In this document: positions 47,581-54,724 of the stretch, piece after piece
How the letters are laid out: every line of letters starts with the position of its first letter
Position numbering within the stretch: the stretch's first letter is position 1
NCBI GenBank assembly: GCA_000717735.1
Contig: JOBE01000013.1
Span: 62,001 to 126,000, forward strand
Length of the DNA: 64,000 bases
Direction: 5' to 3'
Source: Streptomyces griseoluteus
GTDB taxonomy: Bacteria > Actinomycetota > Actinomycetes > Streptomycetales > Streptomycetaceae
The notes under the pieces: model-generated
Databases searched by the model: none
What the model saw: the letters and a program-made list of their open reading frames with translations, nothing else
What the model was told of the DNA's origin: nothing
Program-made: the position numbers and the translations under genes

Positions 47581-47937
47581 TCAGTCGGAGTAGCGGAAGT
47601 CGCCCACCGTCCAGGCGCTGACGTCCGAGAGGGCGACCCGGTACATGCCGCCGGTCTCCGGGATGCCCACCGTGCCCTGAAGGATGCGGGCGAGGTGGAA
47701 GTGCAGATGGGTGGGTGGCCCCTCCTTGGGTCCGGAGGGGCTGAAGATTCCGGAGAACTCGCCCAGTCGGGACGAATCCGTCAGGACCTCCGACACGCGC
47801 TGTCTCCACAGGGCTTCCGGGGCCAGCCGTCCGGTGAGGACCGCACCCCCCACGACCACCGTCAGGGACATCTGGTTGCTCTGCCCGGACTCCACCGTGG
47901 CGGCAATGTCAACGAGCAGCTCGTCAGGCTTCGACAT
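47581..47937 (-). CDS. GvpU-like conserved protein, 118 aa
   Basis: The order VDIAATVESGQSNQMSLTVVVGGAVLTGRL ... HLHFHLARILQGTVGIPETGGMYRVALSDVSAWTVG resembles the gas-vesicle accessory protein GvpU, yet no gas-vesicle genes are near. Treat the family as tentative. ATG at 47937. Confidence 0.6.
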   Translation of the reverse strand: MSKPDELLVDIAATVESGQSNQMSLTVVVGGAVLTGRLAPEALWRQRVSEVLTDSSRLGEFSGIFSPSGPKEGPPTHLHFHLARILQGTVGIPETGGMYRVALSDVSAWTVGDFRYSD

Positions 47938-48016
47938 GAAAGCCGATTCTAGGGGTTGTCCTGCCGGTCGGGCCGGGCCCCCGTGCTCGGACCCCGCCCC
48001 CGCCCGTCCGGCGGCC

Positions 48017-48619
48017 CTAGAGCGGTGCCGTTTCGTCCGCCGGGAACGCCGGGCCGTGGCCGGGGACGATCACGTCGGCCGTGCCGAGGACGCGCAGACG
48101 GGACTCCTTCAGGACGGTGTGGTCCGGGGCCACCGGGTCCTCCACCGGGCCGTTCGGCCGCCACCAGAGGTCCCCGGCGAAGGCGACGACACCACCCTCC
48201 GTACCCGCGAGGAGCGTGATGTCCTCGGGGCTGTGGCCGGGGGTACGGATCAACCGCAGGGACGGGGCGAGCTCGTGGCCCTCGGCGTCACGGTCGGTCC
48301 ACTGGTCGTTCTCGTAGATCGCCTTGTGGTCGTGGACGCGGGCCCGGCCGAAGAGGCCGACGTTCATGGTGTTGTCCGGGTGGTGATGGCTGAGCACCAC
48401 GTCGGTGATGTCGTCGGGGCCGAGACCGAGCTCGGCGAGCGGGCCGAGGATCTGGTCCCGGCTCGCCACCATGCCGGGGTCGACGATCACGTGCCGGTCG
48501 CCGTCCCGCACGTAGGAGACGGTGGCGGCGACCCCGGGCCCGGTGGAGAGCGTGTAGCCGGTGGTCAGGATCGTGTACGTGGCGGTGCGGCCGCCCGGTG
48601 CGTCGTCGTGGTGTGTCAT
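48017..48619 (-). CDS. MBL-fold metallo-hydrolase
   Basis: 200 residues. Zinc motif LSHHHPDN (the usual HxHxDH with the last His replaced by Asn), GHSPED for the next His, FAGDLWW for the bridging Asp and VPGHGPAFP for the last His. This is close to the MBLAC1-type subgroup. Divergent from the GlxA-type regulator 117 bases away, which may control it. Substrate unknown. Confidence 0.88.
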   Translation of the reverse strand: MTHHDDAPGGRTATYTILTTGYTLSTGPGVAATVSYVRDGDRHVIVDPGMVASRDQILGPLAELGLGPDDITDVVLSHHHPDNTMNVGLFGRARVHDHKAIYENDQWTDRDAEGHELAPSLRLIRTPGHSPEDITLLAGTEGGVVAFAGDLWWRPNGPVEDPVAPDHTVLKESRLRVLGTADVIVPGHGPAFPADETAPL

Positions 48620-48736
48620 GCCCCCAAGTCTTCTGCGGAACACGGCCCTTCACGAGTGGCCGTCCTGCCAGCGATCGCGGGAATCGTGCCACGGTGCCAC
48701 CGCACCACGTCTGTCGCGCGTGCCAGACTCGCCCCC

Positions 48737-49702
48737 ATGCCGCCGCCCTTCGTGACCGTCGCCGCCTACGCCCCGCACGGGGTCGGCATGCTCGGCGCCG
48801 GCATCGTCTCCGAGGTGTTCGACGCGCGCGGCGGGGACCTGCCCCGCTTCGACTTCGCGCTCTGCACCGACCGGCCGGGGAACGTCCGCACCGACGTCGG
48901 ACTGCCGCTGGTGGTCGAACACGGCCTGGACCGGCTGGCCACGGCCGACCTGGTGATCGCCCTGCCCTGGGCGGAGTTCCGCACGCCCCCGGGGCCCGCC
49001 GTCCTCGACGCGCTGACCGCCGCGCACGCGCGCGGTGCCCTGGTCGCCGCCCACTGCGTCGGCGCGTTCGCGCTCGCCGCGGCCGGGCTCCTCGACGGGC
49101 GGCGCGCCACCACGCACTGGCGGTTCGCCGGACTCCTCGCCGAACGCCACCCGGACGTCACCGTCGAACCCGACGCCCTCTACGTCGACCAGGGCCCGAT
49201 CGTCACCGGCGCGGGCGCCGCCGCGGGCTTCGACCTGTGCCTGCACCTGCTGCGCCGGGAGTACGGGGCCACCACGGCCAACGCCATCGCCCGGGACCTG
49301 GTGCTCCCCTCCCACCGCGACGGCGGACAGGCCCAGTACCTGGCCACCCCGGTCCCCGAGGACAGCCGGGACGAGCGCCTCACCGACGTCCTCGCCTGGG
49401 CCCGGGAGAACCTCCACGAACCGCTCCCCGTGGCCGAGCTGGCCCGCCGGGCCCTGATGAGCCGGCGCTCCTTCGCCCGCCGCTTCGCCGCCTCCACGGG
49501 CACCACCCCGCACGCCTGGCTGCTCTCCCTGCGCCTCGGCCGCGCCGAGGAGCTCCTGGAGACCACGGACCTCCCCGTCGAGGAGGTCGCCCGCGCGGTG
49601 GGCTTCGGCAGCGCGGCGGTGCTGCGCGCCCAGTTCGTACGCCGCAGGGGCGTCCCGCCGCGCTCCTACCGCCGGTCCTTCACCCGGGCGCCCACACCCT
49701 GA
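48737..49702 (+). CDS. GlxA-type AraC regulator with DJ-1/PfpI domain
   Basis: 321 residues. N-terminal class I glutamine-amidotransferase-like domain (about 1-185) with the Cys elbow VAAHCVGAFALAAAGLL; C-terminal AraC double HTH (PVAELARRALMSRRSFARRFAASTG and PVEEVARAVGFGSAAVLRAQFVRRRGVPPRSYRR). ATG 48737. Such regulators often respond to small nitrogenous metabolites. Divergent from the metallo-hydrolase. Confidence 0.93.
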   Translation: MPPPFVTVAAYAPHGVGMLGAGIVSEVFDARGGDLPRFDFALCTDRPGNVRTDVGLPLVVEHGLDRLATADLVIALPWAEFRTPPGPAVLDALTAAHARGALVAAHCVGAFALAAAGLLDGRRATTHWRFAGLLAERHPDVTVEPDALYVDQGPIVTGAGAAAGFDLCLHLLRREYGATTANAIARDLVLPSHRDGGQAQYLATPVPEDSRDERLTDVLAWARENLHEPLPVAELARRALMSRRSFARRFAASTGTTPHAWLLSLRLGRAEELLETTDLPVEEVARAVGFGSAAVLRAQFVRRRGVPPRSYRRSFTRAPTP

Positions 49703-49755
49703 AAGGCCCGCGGACGCCCTGGGCAGGACCGCCGGGCGTACGCGATCATGCCGCC

Positions 49756-50715
49756 ATGAAGCTGCGCTGCGCCGTACTCGACGACTACCAGGGCGTCGCC
49801 CTCGCCTCCGGCGACTGGGGGTCGCTGGCGGGGCGTGTGGACGTCCGCGTCCTGCGCGAGCACCTCACCGACCGGGACACGCTGATCGCCGCCGTACAGG
49901 ACTGCGAGATCCTCGTCGTCATGCGGGAGCGGACCCCCGTCGACGCGGCGCTCCTCGCCCGGCTGCCCCGGCTCCGGCTCCTCGTCACCTCCGGGATGCG
50001 CAACGCCTCCGTCGACGTCGCCGCCGCACGCGCGCGCGGGGTCACCGTCTGCGGCACCGCCAGCAGCCCCGCGCCGCCCACCGAACTCACCTGGGCGCTC
50101 CTCCTCGGCCTCGCCCGGCACGTCCCGGCCGAGGCGCGGGCCCTGCGGGAGGGCGGGCCCTGGCAGTCCACCGTCGGCGCCGACCTGGCCGGCCGGACCC
50201 TCGGGCTCGTCGGCCTCGGCAAGATCGGCGCCCGGGTGGCCGCGGTCGGCCTCGCCTTCGGCATGCACGTGCGCGCGTGGAGCCCGAACCTGACCGAGGA
50301 GCGGGCGGCCGAGCACGGCGTGCGGCTCGCGCGCGGCAAGCGGGAACTGCTCGCCGACAGCGACTTCGTATCGCTCCACATGGTGCTGTCCGACCGCACC
50401 CGGGGCCTGCTCGGGGAGCCCGAGCTGCGCGCGATGCGCCCGCACGCCTATCTCGTCAACACCTCACGGGCCGGTCTCGTCGACGGCGGCGCACTCCTTC
50501 GGGCCCTGCGCGAGGGGTGGATCGCGGGGGCGGGCATCGACGTCTACGAGACCGAGCCGCTGCCCGCCGACGACCCCCTGCGGTCCCTGCCGAACCTCCT
50601 CGCGCTTCCGCACCTCGGGTACGTCACGGAGGGGAACTACGCCCGCTACTTCGGGCAGGCGGTCGAGGACATCGAGGCCTTCCTGAAGGGCGCGCCGGTG
50701 CGCGAGCTGGCCTGA
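49756..50715 (+). CDS. D-2-hydroxyacid dehydrogenase
   Basis: 319 residues, NAD(P)-dependent. Rossmann motif LGLVGLGKIGARVAAVG, catalytic Arg in NTSRAGLVDGGAL, Glu in DVYETEPLP and His in LALPHLGYVT. It oxidises or reduces a 2-hydroxy/2-oxo acid; the substrate is not inferable. ATG 49756. The final codons lie in a dispersed repeat (50701-50735) that it shares with the convergent GntR gene. Confidence 0.94.
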   Translation: MKLRCAVLDDYQGVALASGDWGSLAGRVDVRVLREHLTDRDTLIAAVQDCEILVVMRERTPVDAALLARLPRLRLLVTSGMRNASVDVAAARARGVTVCGTASSPAPPTELTWALLLGLARHVPAEARALREGGPWQSTVGADLAGRTLGLVGLGKIGARVAAVGLAFGMHVRAWSPNLTEERAAEHGVRLARGKRELLADSDFVSLHMVLSDRTRGLLGEPELRAMRPHAYLVNTSRAGLVDGGALLRALREGWIAGAGIDVYETEPLPADDPLRSLPNLLALPHLGYVTEGNYARYFGQAVEDIEAFLKGAPVRELA

Positions 50716-50735
50716 TCCAAACGAAAGACCCTAGT
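50701..50735. repeat. 35-bp dispersed repeat, copy A
   Basis: cgcgagctggcctgatccaa followed by acga-agaccctagt; nearly the same as 52801-52836. It spans the stops of the dehydrogenase and the GntR gene. Confidence 0.75.
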
Positions 50736-51087
50736 CCAGGCTCGTACGCGCCAGGGCGAGGAACTCCTCGTCCGTCAGGCCCAGTTCCCGGGCCTCCGTC
50801 GCCGCCTCGCGCAACCGGGAGACGAGGCGGGCGCGGTCGGGGGCGGTGGCGCCGGGGACGATGACGGCGCCGCGGCCCCTGCGGAGTTCGATCAGGCCCT
50901 CCTCGCGGAGCCGCTGGTAGCCGCGCAGGACGGTGTGGACGTTGACGCCGAGGGAGTCGGCGAGTTCCCTGGCGGCCGGGAGGCGCTCGCCGGGCGCGGC
51001 GGAGCCGTCGGCGAGGGCGCCCCTGACACAGGCGGCGATCTGGTCGCCGAGCGGGACGGCGGAGGCCGGGTCGACACGGAAGAGCAC
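50731..51087 (-). CDS. GntR-family repressor (YtrA-like short form)
   Basis: 118 residues from GTG 51087 (GGAGGG box). Winged helix: PLGDQIAACVRGALADGSAAPGERLPAARELADSLGVNVHTVLRGYQRLREEGLIELRRGRGAVI, with only a short C-terminal helix pair and no ligand domain. Such short regulators usually control the membrane-protein operon they belong to. It starts 2 bases after the DUF1648 gene stop. Likely binds the GTTGTTC-N11-GAACAAC repeats at 52087-52135. Confidence 0.93.
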   Translation of the reverse strand: MLFRVDPASAVPLGDQIAACVRGALADGSAAPGERLPAARELADSLGVNVHTVLRGYQRLREEGLIELRRGRGAVIVPGATAPDRARLVSRLREAATEARELGLTDEEFLALARTSLD

Positions 51088-51089
51088 GG

Positions 51090-52076
51090 TCAGACCCTCC
51101 CATGCCGCTCGGCGAGCGTGTTGAGGAGGGCGGCCGCGGTCGCCGCGTCGGGCACGGTGACCGCGAACTCGCGGCCGCTCCCCCGCCGTACGACGAGGGC
51201 CTCGCCGGTGTGGAGCACCACGCCGGTCCTGTCCGCCCTGACCCGGTAGCCCCAGCCGCCGAAGTCGCGGAGCACGGCCGTGGTGTCCAGTTCCCTGACG
51301 GTCGCGCCCGCGACCTCGTCGAGCGGGACCCGGACGCGGGGCCTGGGGACGAGGGAGGGCCGGACGGTGACGCCGCGCCGGTCCACGGTGACCCGGACGC
51401 GGGCCAGGGCGAGGCCCGGCACCCCGATGACCAGGCCGAGCAGGGCGAAGAGGGCACCGGGCCAGGGCGCGAGGAGCAGACCGGCCGGGACGGCGGCGAG
51501 GGCGAGCACCGAGAGGACGGTCAGAGGGCGGGAGGCGGTGGCCCTGGACCAGCCGGCGACCTCGCTCGCCCCGAGCGTGAGCCTCGGGCCGTCGGTGGCG
51601 CCGGGCCGGGCGGCGGATTCGTCCGCGGGGACGAGGGAGGCGAGGAGCAAGCCGACGAGGGCGAACACGGCGGCGGCCGCGGCGGCGAGGGCCAGGCCGG
51701 TGAGCGGGGAGGCGATCTGGGCGGGGTCGGTGGCGTCGAGGTTGGCCCGGAGGAGGACGACGAGCAGCGCCCCGATGAAGCCGGCCGTCGCCCACGCCCC
51801 CCAGAGGGCGGAACGGCGGACCAGGACCGTCCAGCCGGTGCCGAGGCCGACGAGCAGGCCGACGCCGAGGACGGCGAACGCGGAGCGCCCGGTGAAGCCG
51901 TCGGCGCGGCCGCCGTCGCCCACGGCGAAGTGGGTGGCGAGGGTGTCGGGGAGCCGGTCGGACCAGAGGGAGAGCAGCAGCAGGTACGTGGCGAGGGCGA
52001 GGACGAAGGGCAGCGCGGCGAGGGCGCGGAGACGGGGTGTGGCGAGTGGGCCGACGTGGTGCGTGGCACGGGTCAT
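51090..52076 (-). CDS. DUF1648-domain membrane protein
   Basis: 328 residues from ATG 52076. N-terminal DUF1648 segment (FVLALATYLLLLSLWSDRLPDTLATHF), about six further helices in the first 240 residues, then a soluble PH-like C-terminus (GATVRELDTTAVLRDFGGWGYRVR). It is the first gene of an operon with the GntR repressor; the tandem operators begin 11 bases upstream of its start. Confidence 0.88.
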   Translation of the reverse strand: MTRATHHVGPLATPRLRALAALPFVLALATYLLLLSLWSDRLPDTLATHFAVGDGGRADGFTGRSAFAVLGVGLLVGLGTGWTVLVRRSALWGAWATAGFIGALLVVLLRANLDATDPAQIASPLTGLALAAAAAAVFALVGLLLASLVPADESAARPGATDGPRLTLGASEVAGWSRATASRPLTVLSVLALAAVPAGLLLAPWPGALFALLGLVIGVPGLALARVRVTVDRRGVTVRPSLVPRPRVRVPLDEVAGATVRELDTTAVLRDFGGWGYRVRADRTGVVLHTGEALVVRRGSGREFAVTVPDAATAAALLNTLAERHGRV

Positions 52077-52086
52077 GGAAACCTCC

Positions 52087-52135
52087 GTTGTTCGCACCAG
52101 GATAGAACAACTTGTTCGCACTTTGCTAGAACAAC
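52087..52135. promoter_or_regulatory. Tandem GntR operators
   Basis: Two repeats, GTTGTTC-N11-GAACAAC (52087-52111) and CTTGTTC-N11-GAACAAC (52111-52135), sharing one base, so the middle also forms the palindrome gaacaacttgttc. Placed over the promoter of the DUF1648-gntR operon. Confidence 0.85.
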
Positions 52136-52205
52136 TCCCTTCCCGCCCTGGATTGCGGCGCTGATCTTCGACGGTTCACTGGTCCACATGCGCATGAATG
52201 GGGAT

Positions 52206-52690
52206 ATGCACATGCGTCATCGGCCCACCACCGTCACCATCACCGCCTTCGCCGCCCTCACCTTCCTCACCGTCGCGCTCACCACCGGCTGCTGCGGCGA
52301 CGACAAGCTCGACCCGATGCGTGCTCAGGAGTGAGGGCTCGACGCGCTGAAGCTGCCCGACGCCTGGCAGACCACCAAGGGCGAGGACACCGGCATCGCC
52401 GCCGCGGGCAACGACTCCACCCTGCTCCAGCCCTACGAGCTCGGCACGCCCGTCCGGGTCGTCAACGCGGCCGACCCCAGCGGCAAGCCCGCCACCCTCA
52501 CAACTTCGGCGCCCAGAACGCCGTCTCGGCGCCGGGCGTCGACATCCTCTCGACCCTCCCCACGTACCCGACGAAGGAGACCCTGAAGAACACCTCGGGG
52601 TACGGCAAGCTGTCCGGTACGTCGATGGCCTCCCCGCACGTCTCCGCCGTGGCCGCGCTCCTGCGCCACCAGAGCGGGGTCCGGTGCATG
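52206..52690 (+). pseudogene. Decayed S8 (mycosin-like) serine protease
   Basis: An exported N-terminus (ITAFAALTFLTVALTTGCCG) leads to PMRAQE, then a TGA at 52332-52334 where relatives have Trp, then DALKLPDAWQTTKGEDTG. The Asp and His catalytic regions are deleted: the text jumps to AAAGNDSTLLQPYE, then shifts frame near 52500 and ends with VSAPGVDILSTLP and YGKLSGTSMASPHVSAVAALL, the catalytic-Ser region. Stop, deletion and frameshift together make it a clear pseudogene. Confidence 0.85.
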
Positions 52691-52720
52691 GGGTCTCCCC
52701 AGGCCCGCAGGGCCTGGGGG
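52689..52720. repeat. Dispersed GGGGTCTCCCC-type hairpin element, copy 2
   Basis: Begins tggggtctcccc; stem 52697-52706 with 52710-52719. It directly follows the protease remnant. Confidence 0.65.
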
Positions 52721-52800
52721 ACGCCTCGCAAGGCGGAGGAGGGCGCCATGGCGGAGCCATGGCGACCGACGACAACGCGGCGAGGCGCGGTGCCAGGGCC

Positions 52801-52836
52801 CGCGAGCCCGGCCTGATCCAAACGACAGGCCCTAGT
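52801..52836. repeat. 36-bp dispersed repeat, copy B
   Basis: cgcgagcccggcctgatcca then aacgacaggccctagt; pairs with 50701-50735. It covers the stop of the alpha/beta hydrolase gene. Confidence 0.75.
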
Positions 52837-53698
52837 TGTCGCTGCCGTCCAGGGCCGCCCGCAGCGCCTCGGCGAACTCCGCCGGGGCGCCATGCCGGCC
52901 GAACTCGCCGCCCAGGAAGCCGCCGTGGTGGCTCGGGAAGACGGCGAGCGGGGTGCCGAGCCCCTCGGCGACGGCGGCCGCCGCGCGGGCCGCGAACTCG
53001 CCCTCGGACTCCTTCCCCGCGGCGACGACGATCCGGGTCGGCGCGGCGCGCAGGGCGGGGAAGTCGGGGCGGTAGGAGGTGCAGCCGCGCATGTTCTGGC
53101 CGAGCAGCGGGTCGCCGCGGGAGCCGTCGTCCTCGGCCGGCAGGCCGAACGCGGCCGGGGAAGGCGCGGGCTCCTGCGCCCAGTCCGCCGGGAACGGGCC
53201 CTTCCGGCTGGTCAGCGCGAGGAACTTGGCCATCCCGGGCCCCCAGCCCTCCCGCAGATAGGTCGCGTGCACGTCCGCGCAGACCCCGAGCACCGCCTCC
53301 CGGTCCGGGACGACCTGCGCGGTCGGCGGCTCGTGCGCGACGAGGGTGTGCACCAGGTCGCCGCGCCGGGCCACCAGCGCGAGGGCGTTGACGGCGCCGC
53401 CGCTGCTCGCGAAGACGTCGACGGGGCCGGCGCCGAGCGCCTCGATCAGCCGGACCAGGTCGTCGGCGTGCTCCTCGGGCAGCGTCTCCGCCGCGCCGTC
53501 GGTCCGCTCGCTGCGGCCCACTCCGCGCGGGTCGTAGGTGACGACGGTCCGGTCGGCGAAGTGGGAGGCGAGCGTGGTGAAGCCGGTCGCGTCCATGGGG
53601 GAGCCGATGAGCAGCAGGGGGGTTCCGGCTCCGGGGCGTACGTCGTAGCGGAGGGTGGCGCCGGCGGTGTCCAGGGTGCGGGTCTCGGTCTCGGCCAT
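52832..53698 (-). CDS. Alpha/beta hydrolase
   Basis: 288 residues from ATG 53698 (GGAGAG box). Nucleophile elbow FASSGGAVNALALV (Ser; the first Gly of GxSxG is Ala), oxyanion region LLLIGSPMDATGF, general fold mark VVTYDPRGVGRSERTDG and the C-terminal His in FPSHHGGFLGG. A small-molecule ester or lactone hydrolase is likely. Next to the convergent protease remnant and upstream of marR on the map. Confidence 0.9.
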   Translation of the reverse strand: MAETETRTLDTAGATLRYDVRPGAGTPLLLIGSPMDATGFTTLASHFADRTVVTYDPRGVGRSERTDGAAETLPEEHADDLVRLIEALGAGPVDVFASSGGAVNALALVARRGDLVHTLVAHEPPTAQVVPDREAVLGVCADVHATYLREGWGPGMAKFLALTSRKGPFPADWAQEPAPSPAAFGLPAEDDGSRGDPLLGQNMRGCTSYRPDFPALRAAPTRIVVAAGKESEGEFAARAAAAVAEGLGTPLAVFPSHHGGFLGGEFGRHGAPAEFAEALRAALDGSDN

Positions 53699-53779
53699 GG
53701 GTCTCTCCTCGGTGGTGGGACGGTCAAGGGGTAGACCGCCGCCACCGAGGGAACTCATCGGTCGCGCACCGGGGAACGT

Positions 53780-54226
53780 CTACTCGGCGCCGCCGCAGTC
53801 GTGGTCGGCGGCGTCGACCACGACCCGGTCGAGGAGGCTGCGGAGAAGCGCCTGCTCGGCCTCGGTCAGGTCGCCGAAGAGCTCGCGCTCCGCCTCGCCG
53901 ACGGCGGCGTCGACGCGGCCGAGGACCGCGGCGCCCGCCTCCGTGATCTCCACGATGTGGCGGCGGCGGTCGGCCGGGTCACGGCGCCGCCCGGCGAGCC
54001 CTTCGGACTCCAACTCGTTGAGCACCGCGACGAGTTGGCTGGGGTCGATCTCCATGGCGGCAGCCAGTTCCCGCTGGCTCATGGCCCCGGGGGCGAGCCG
54101 CATCAGCGTCATCACGTTCCTCGGATGGAGTCCGGCGACACCCAGGGCCGCGCGGATGCGCGCGCTGGTGAGCTCCCCGCGGAAGGAGAGGAGGAAGCCG
54201 AGGCGGTCGGTCGAGGGAGCTGCCAT
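53780..54226 (-). CDS. MarR-family repressor
   Basis: 148 residues. Winged helix with MSQRELAAAMEIDPSQLVAVLNELESEGLAGRRRDPADRRRHIVEITEAG, flanked by dimerisation helices. ATG 54226. Divergent from the DoxX gene, with a perfect 9-bp inverted repeat at 54266-54289 between them, the expected operator. Confidence 0.93.
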   Translation of the reverse strand: MAAPSTDRLGFLLSFRGELTSARIRAALGVAGLHPRNVMTLMRLAPGAMSQRELAAAMEIDPSQLVAVLNELESEGLAGRRRDPADRRRHIVEITEAGAAVLGRVDAAVGEAERELFGDLTEAEQALLRSLLDRVVVDAADHDCGGAE

Positions 54227-54265
54227 GCATCCACCGTAGCAGCGGCCCTATTGTGGAGCGATGTC

Positions 54266-54289
54266 AATCGTTGATACCGTTCAACGATT
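54266..54289. promoter_or_regulatory. MarR operator palindrome
   Basis: AATCGTTGA-taccgt-TCAACGATT, a perfect 9-bp inverted repeat. A -35-like ttgtgg at 54251 and -10-like gatacc at 54273 place it over the doxX promoter. Confidence 0.85.
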
Positions 54290-54308
54290 ACGAATCCCGA
54301 ATCATTGG

Positions 54309-54665
54309 ATGACACTCATGTTCATCGGTTACGTCGTCGTCGCCGCGCTCGTCGCCTTCGCCCTCTCCGCCTCCTCCTTCCTGACCTTCACCCGGAACCC
54401 GCAGATCACGGGCAGCATGACCAAGCTCGGCGTCCCGGACAGCTGGCTCCCCTGGCTCGCGACCGCGAAGACGGCCGGCGCGATCGGCCTGCTCGTGGGC
54501 CTCGCCGTCCCCTTCATCGGCGTGGCGGCGGCGGTCGGCGTGATCCTCTACTTCATCGGCGGCGCGATCACCCACCTGCGCGTGAAGGACTACGAGGTGG
54601 CGCCGGTCGTGGTGCTCGCCCTCCTCGCGGTGGCCGCCCTGGTCCTGCGCATAGCGTCCGCCTGA
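54309..54665 (+). CDS. DoxX-family membrane protein
   Basis: 118 residues from ATG 54309 (MTLMFIGYVVVAALVAF); the frame is open from ATG 54261, but that would put the operator inside the gene. Four helices (GYVVVAALVAFALSASSFL, TAKTAGAIGLLVGLAVPFIG, AAAVGVILYFIGGAITHL, APVVVLALLAVAALVLR). DoxX-like proteins are linked to redox stress or quinone biology. Controlled by the divergent MarR. Confidence 0.85.
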   Translation: MTLMFIGYVVVAALVAFALSASSFLTFTRNPQITGSMTKLGVPDSWLPWLATAKTAGAIGLLVGLAVPFIGVAAAVGVILYFIGGAITHLRVKDYEVAPVVVLALLAVAALVLRIASA

Positions 54666-54724
54666 CCGGCCCCACCCACCGACCCCCGTACGGCGGGCGA
54701 GGCCTCCGGCGAACACACCGACGA

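Noticed and set aside
47581..47937. Gas-vesicle gene cluster
   Set aside because: Only a GvpU-like protein is seen; no gvpA, gvpF/L or other gas-vesicle genes are present.
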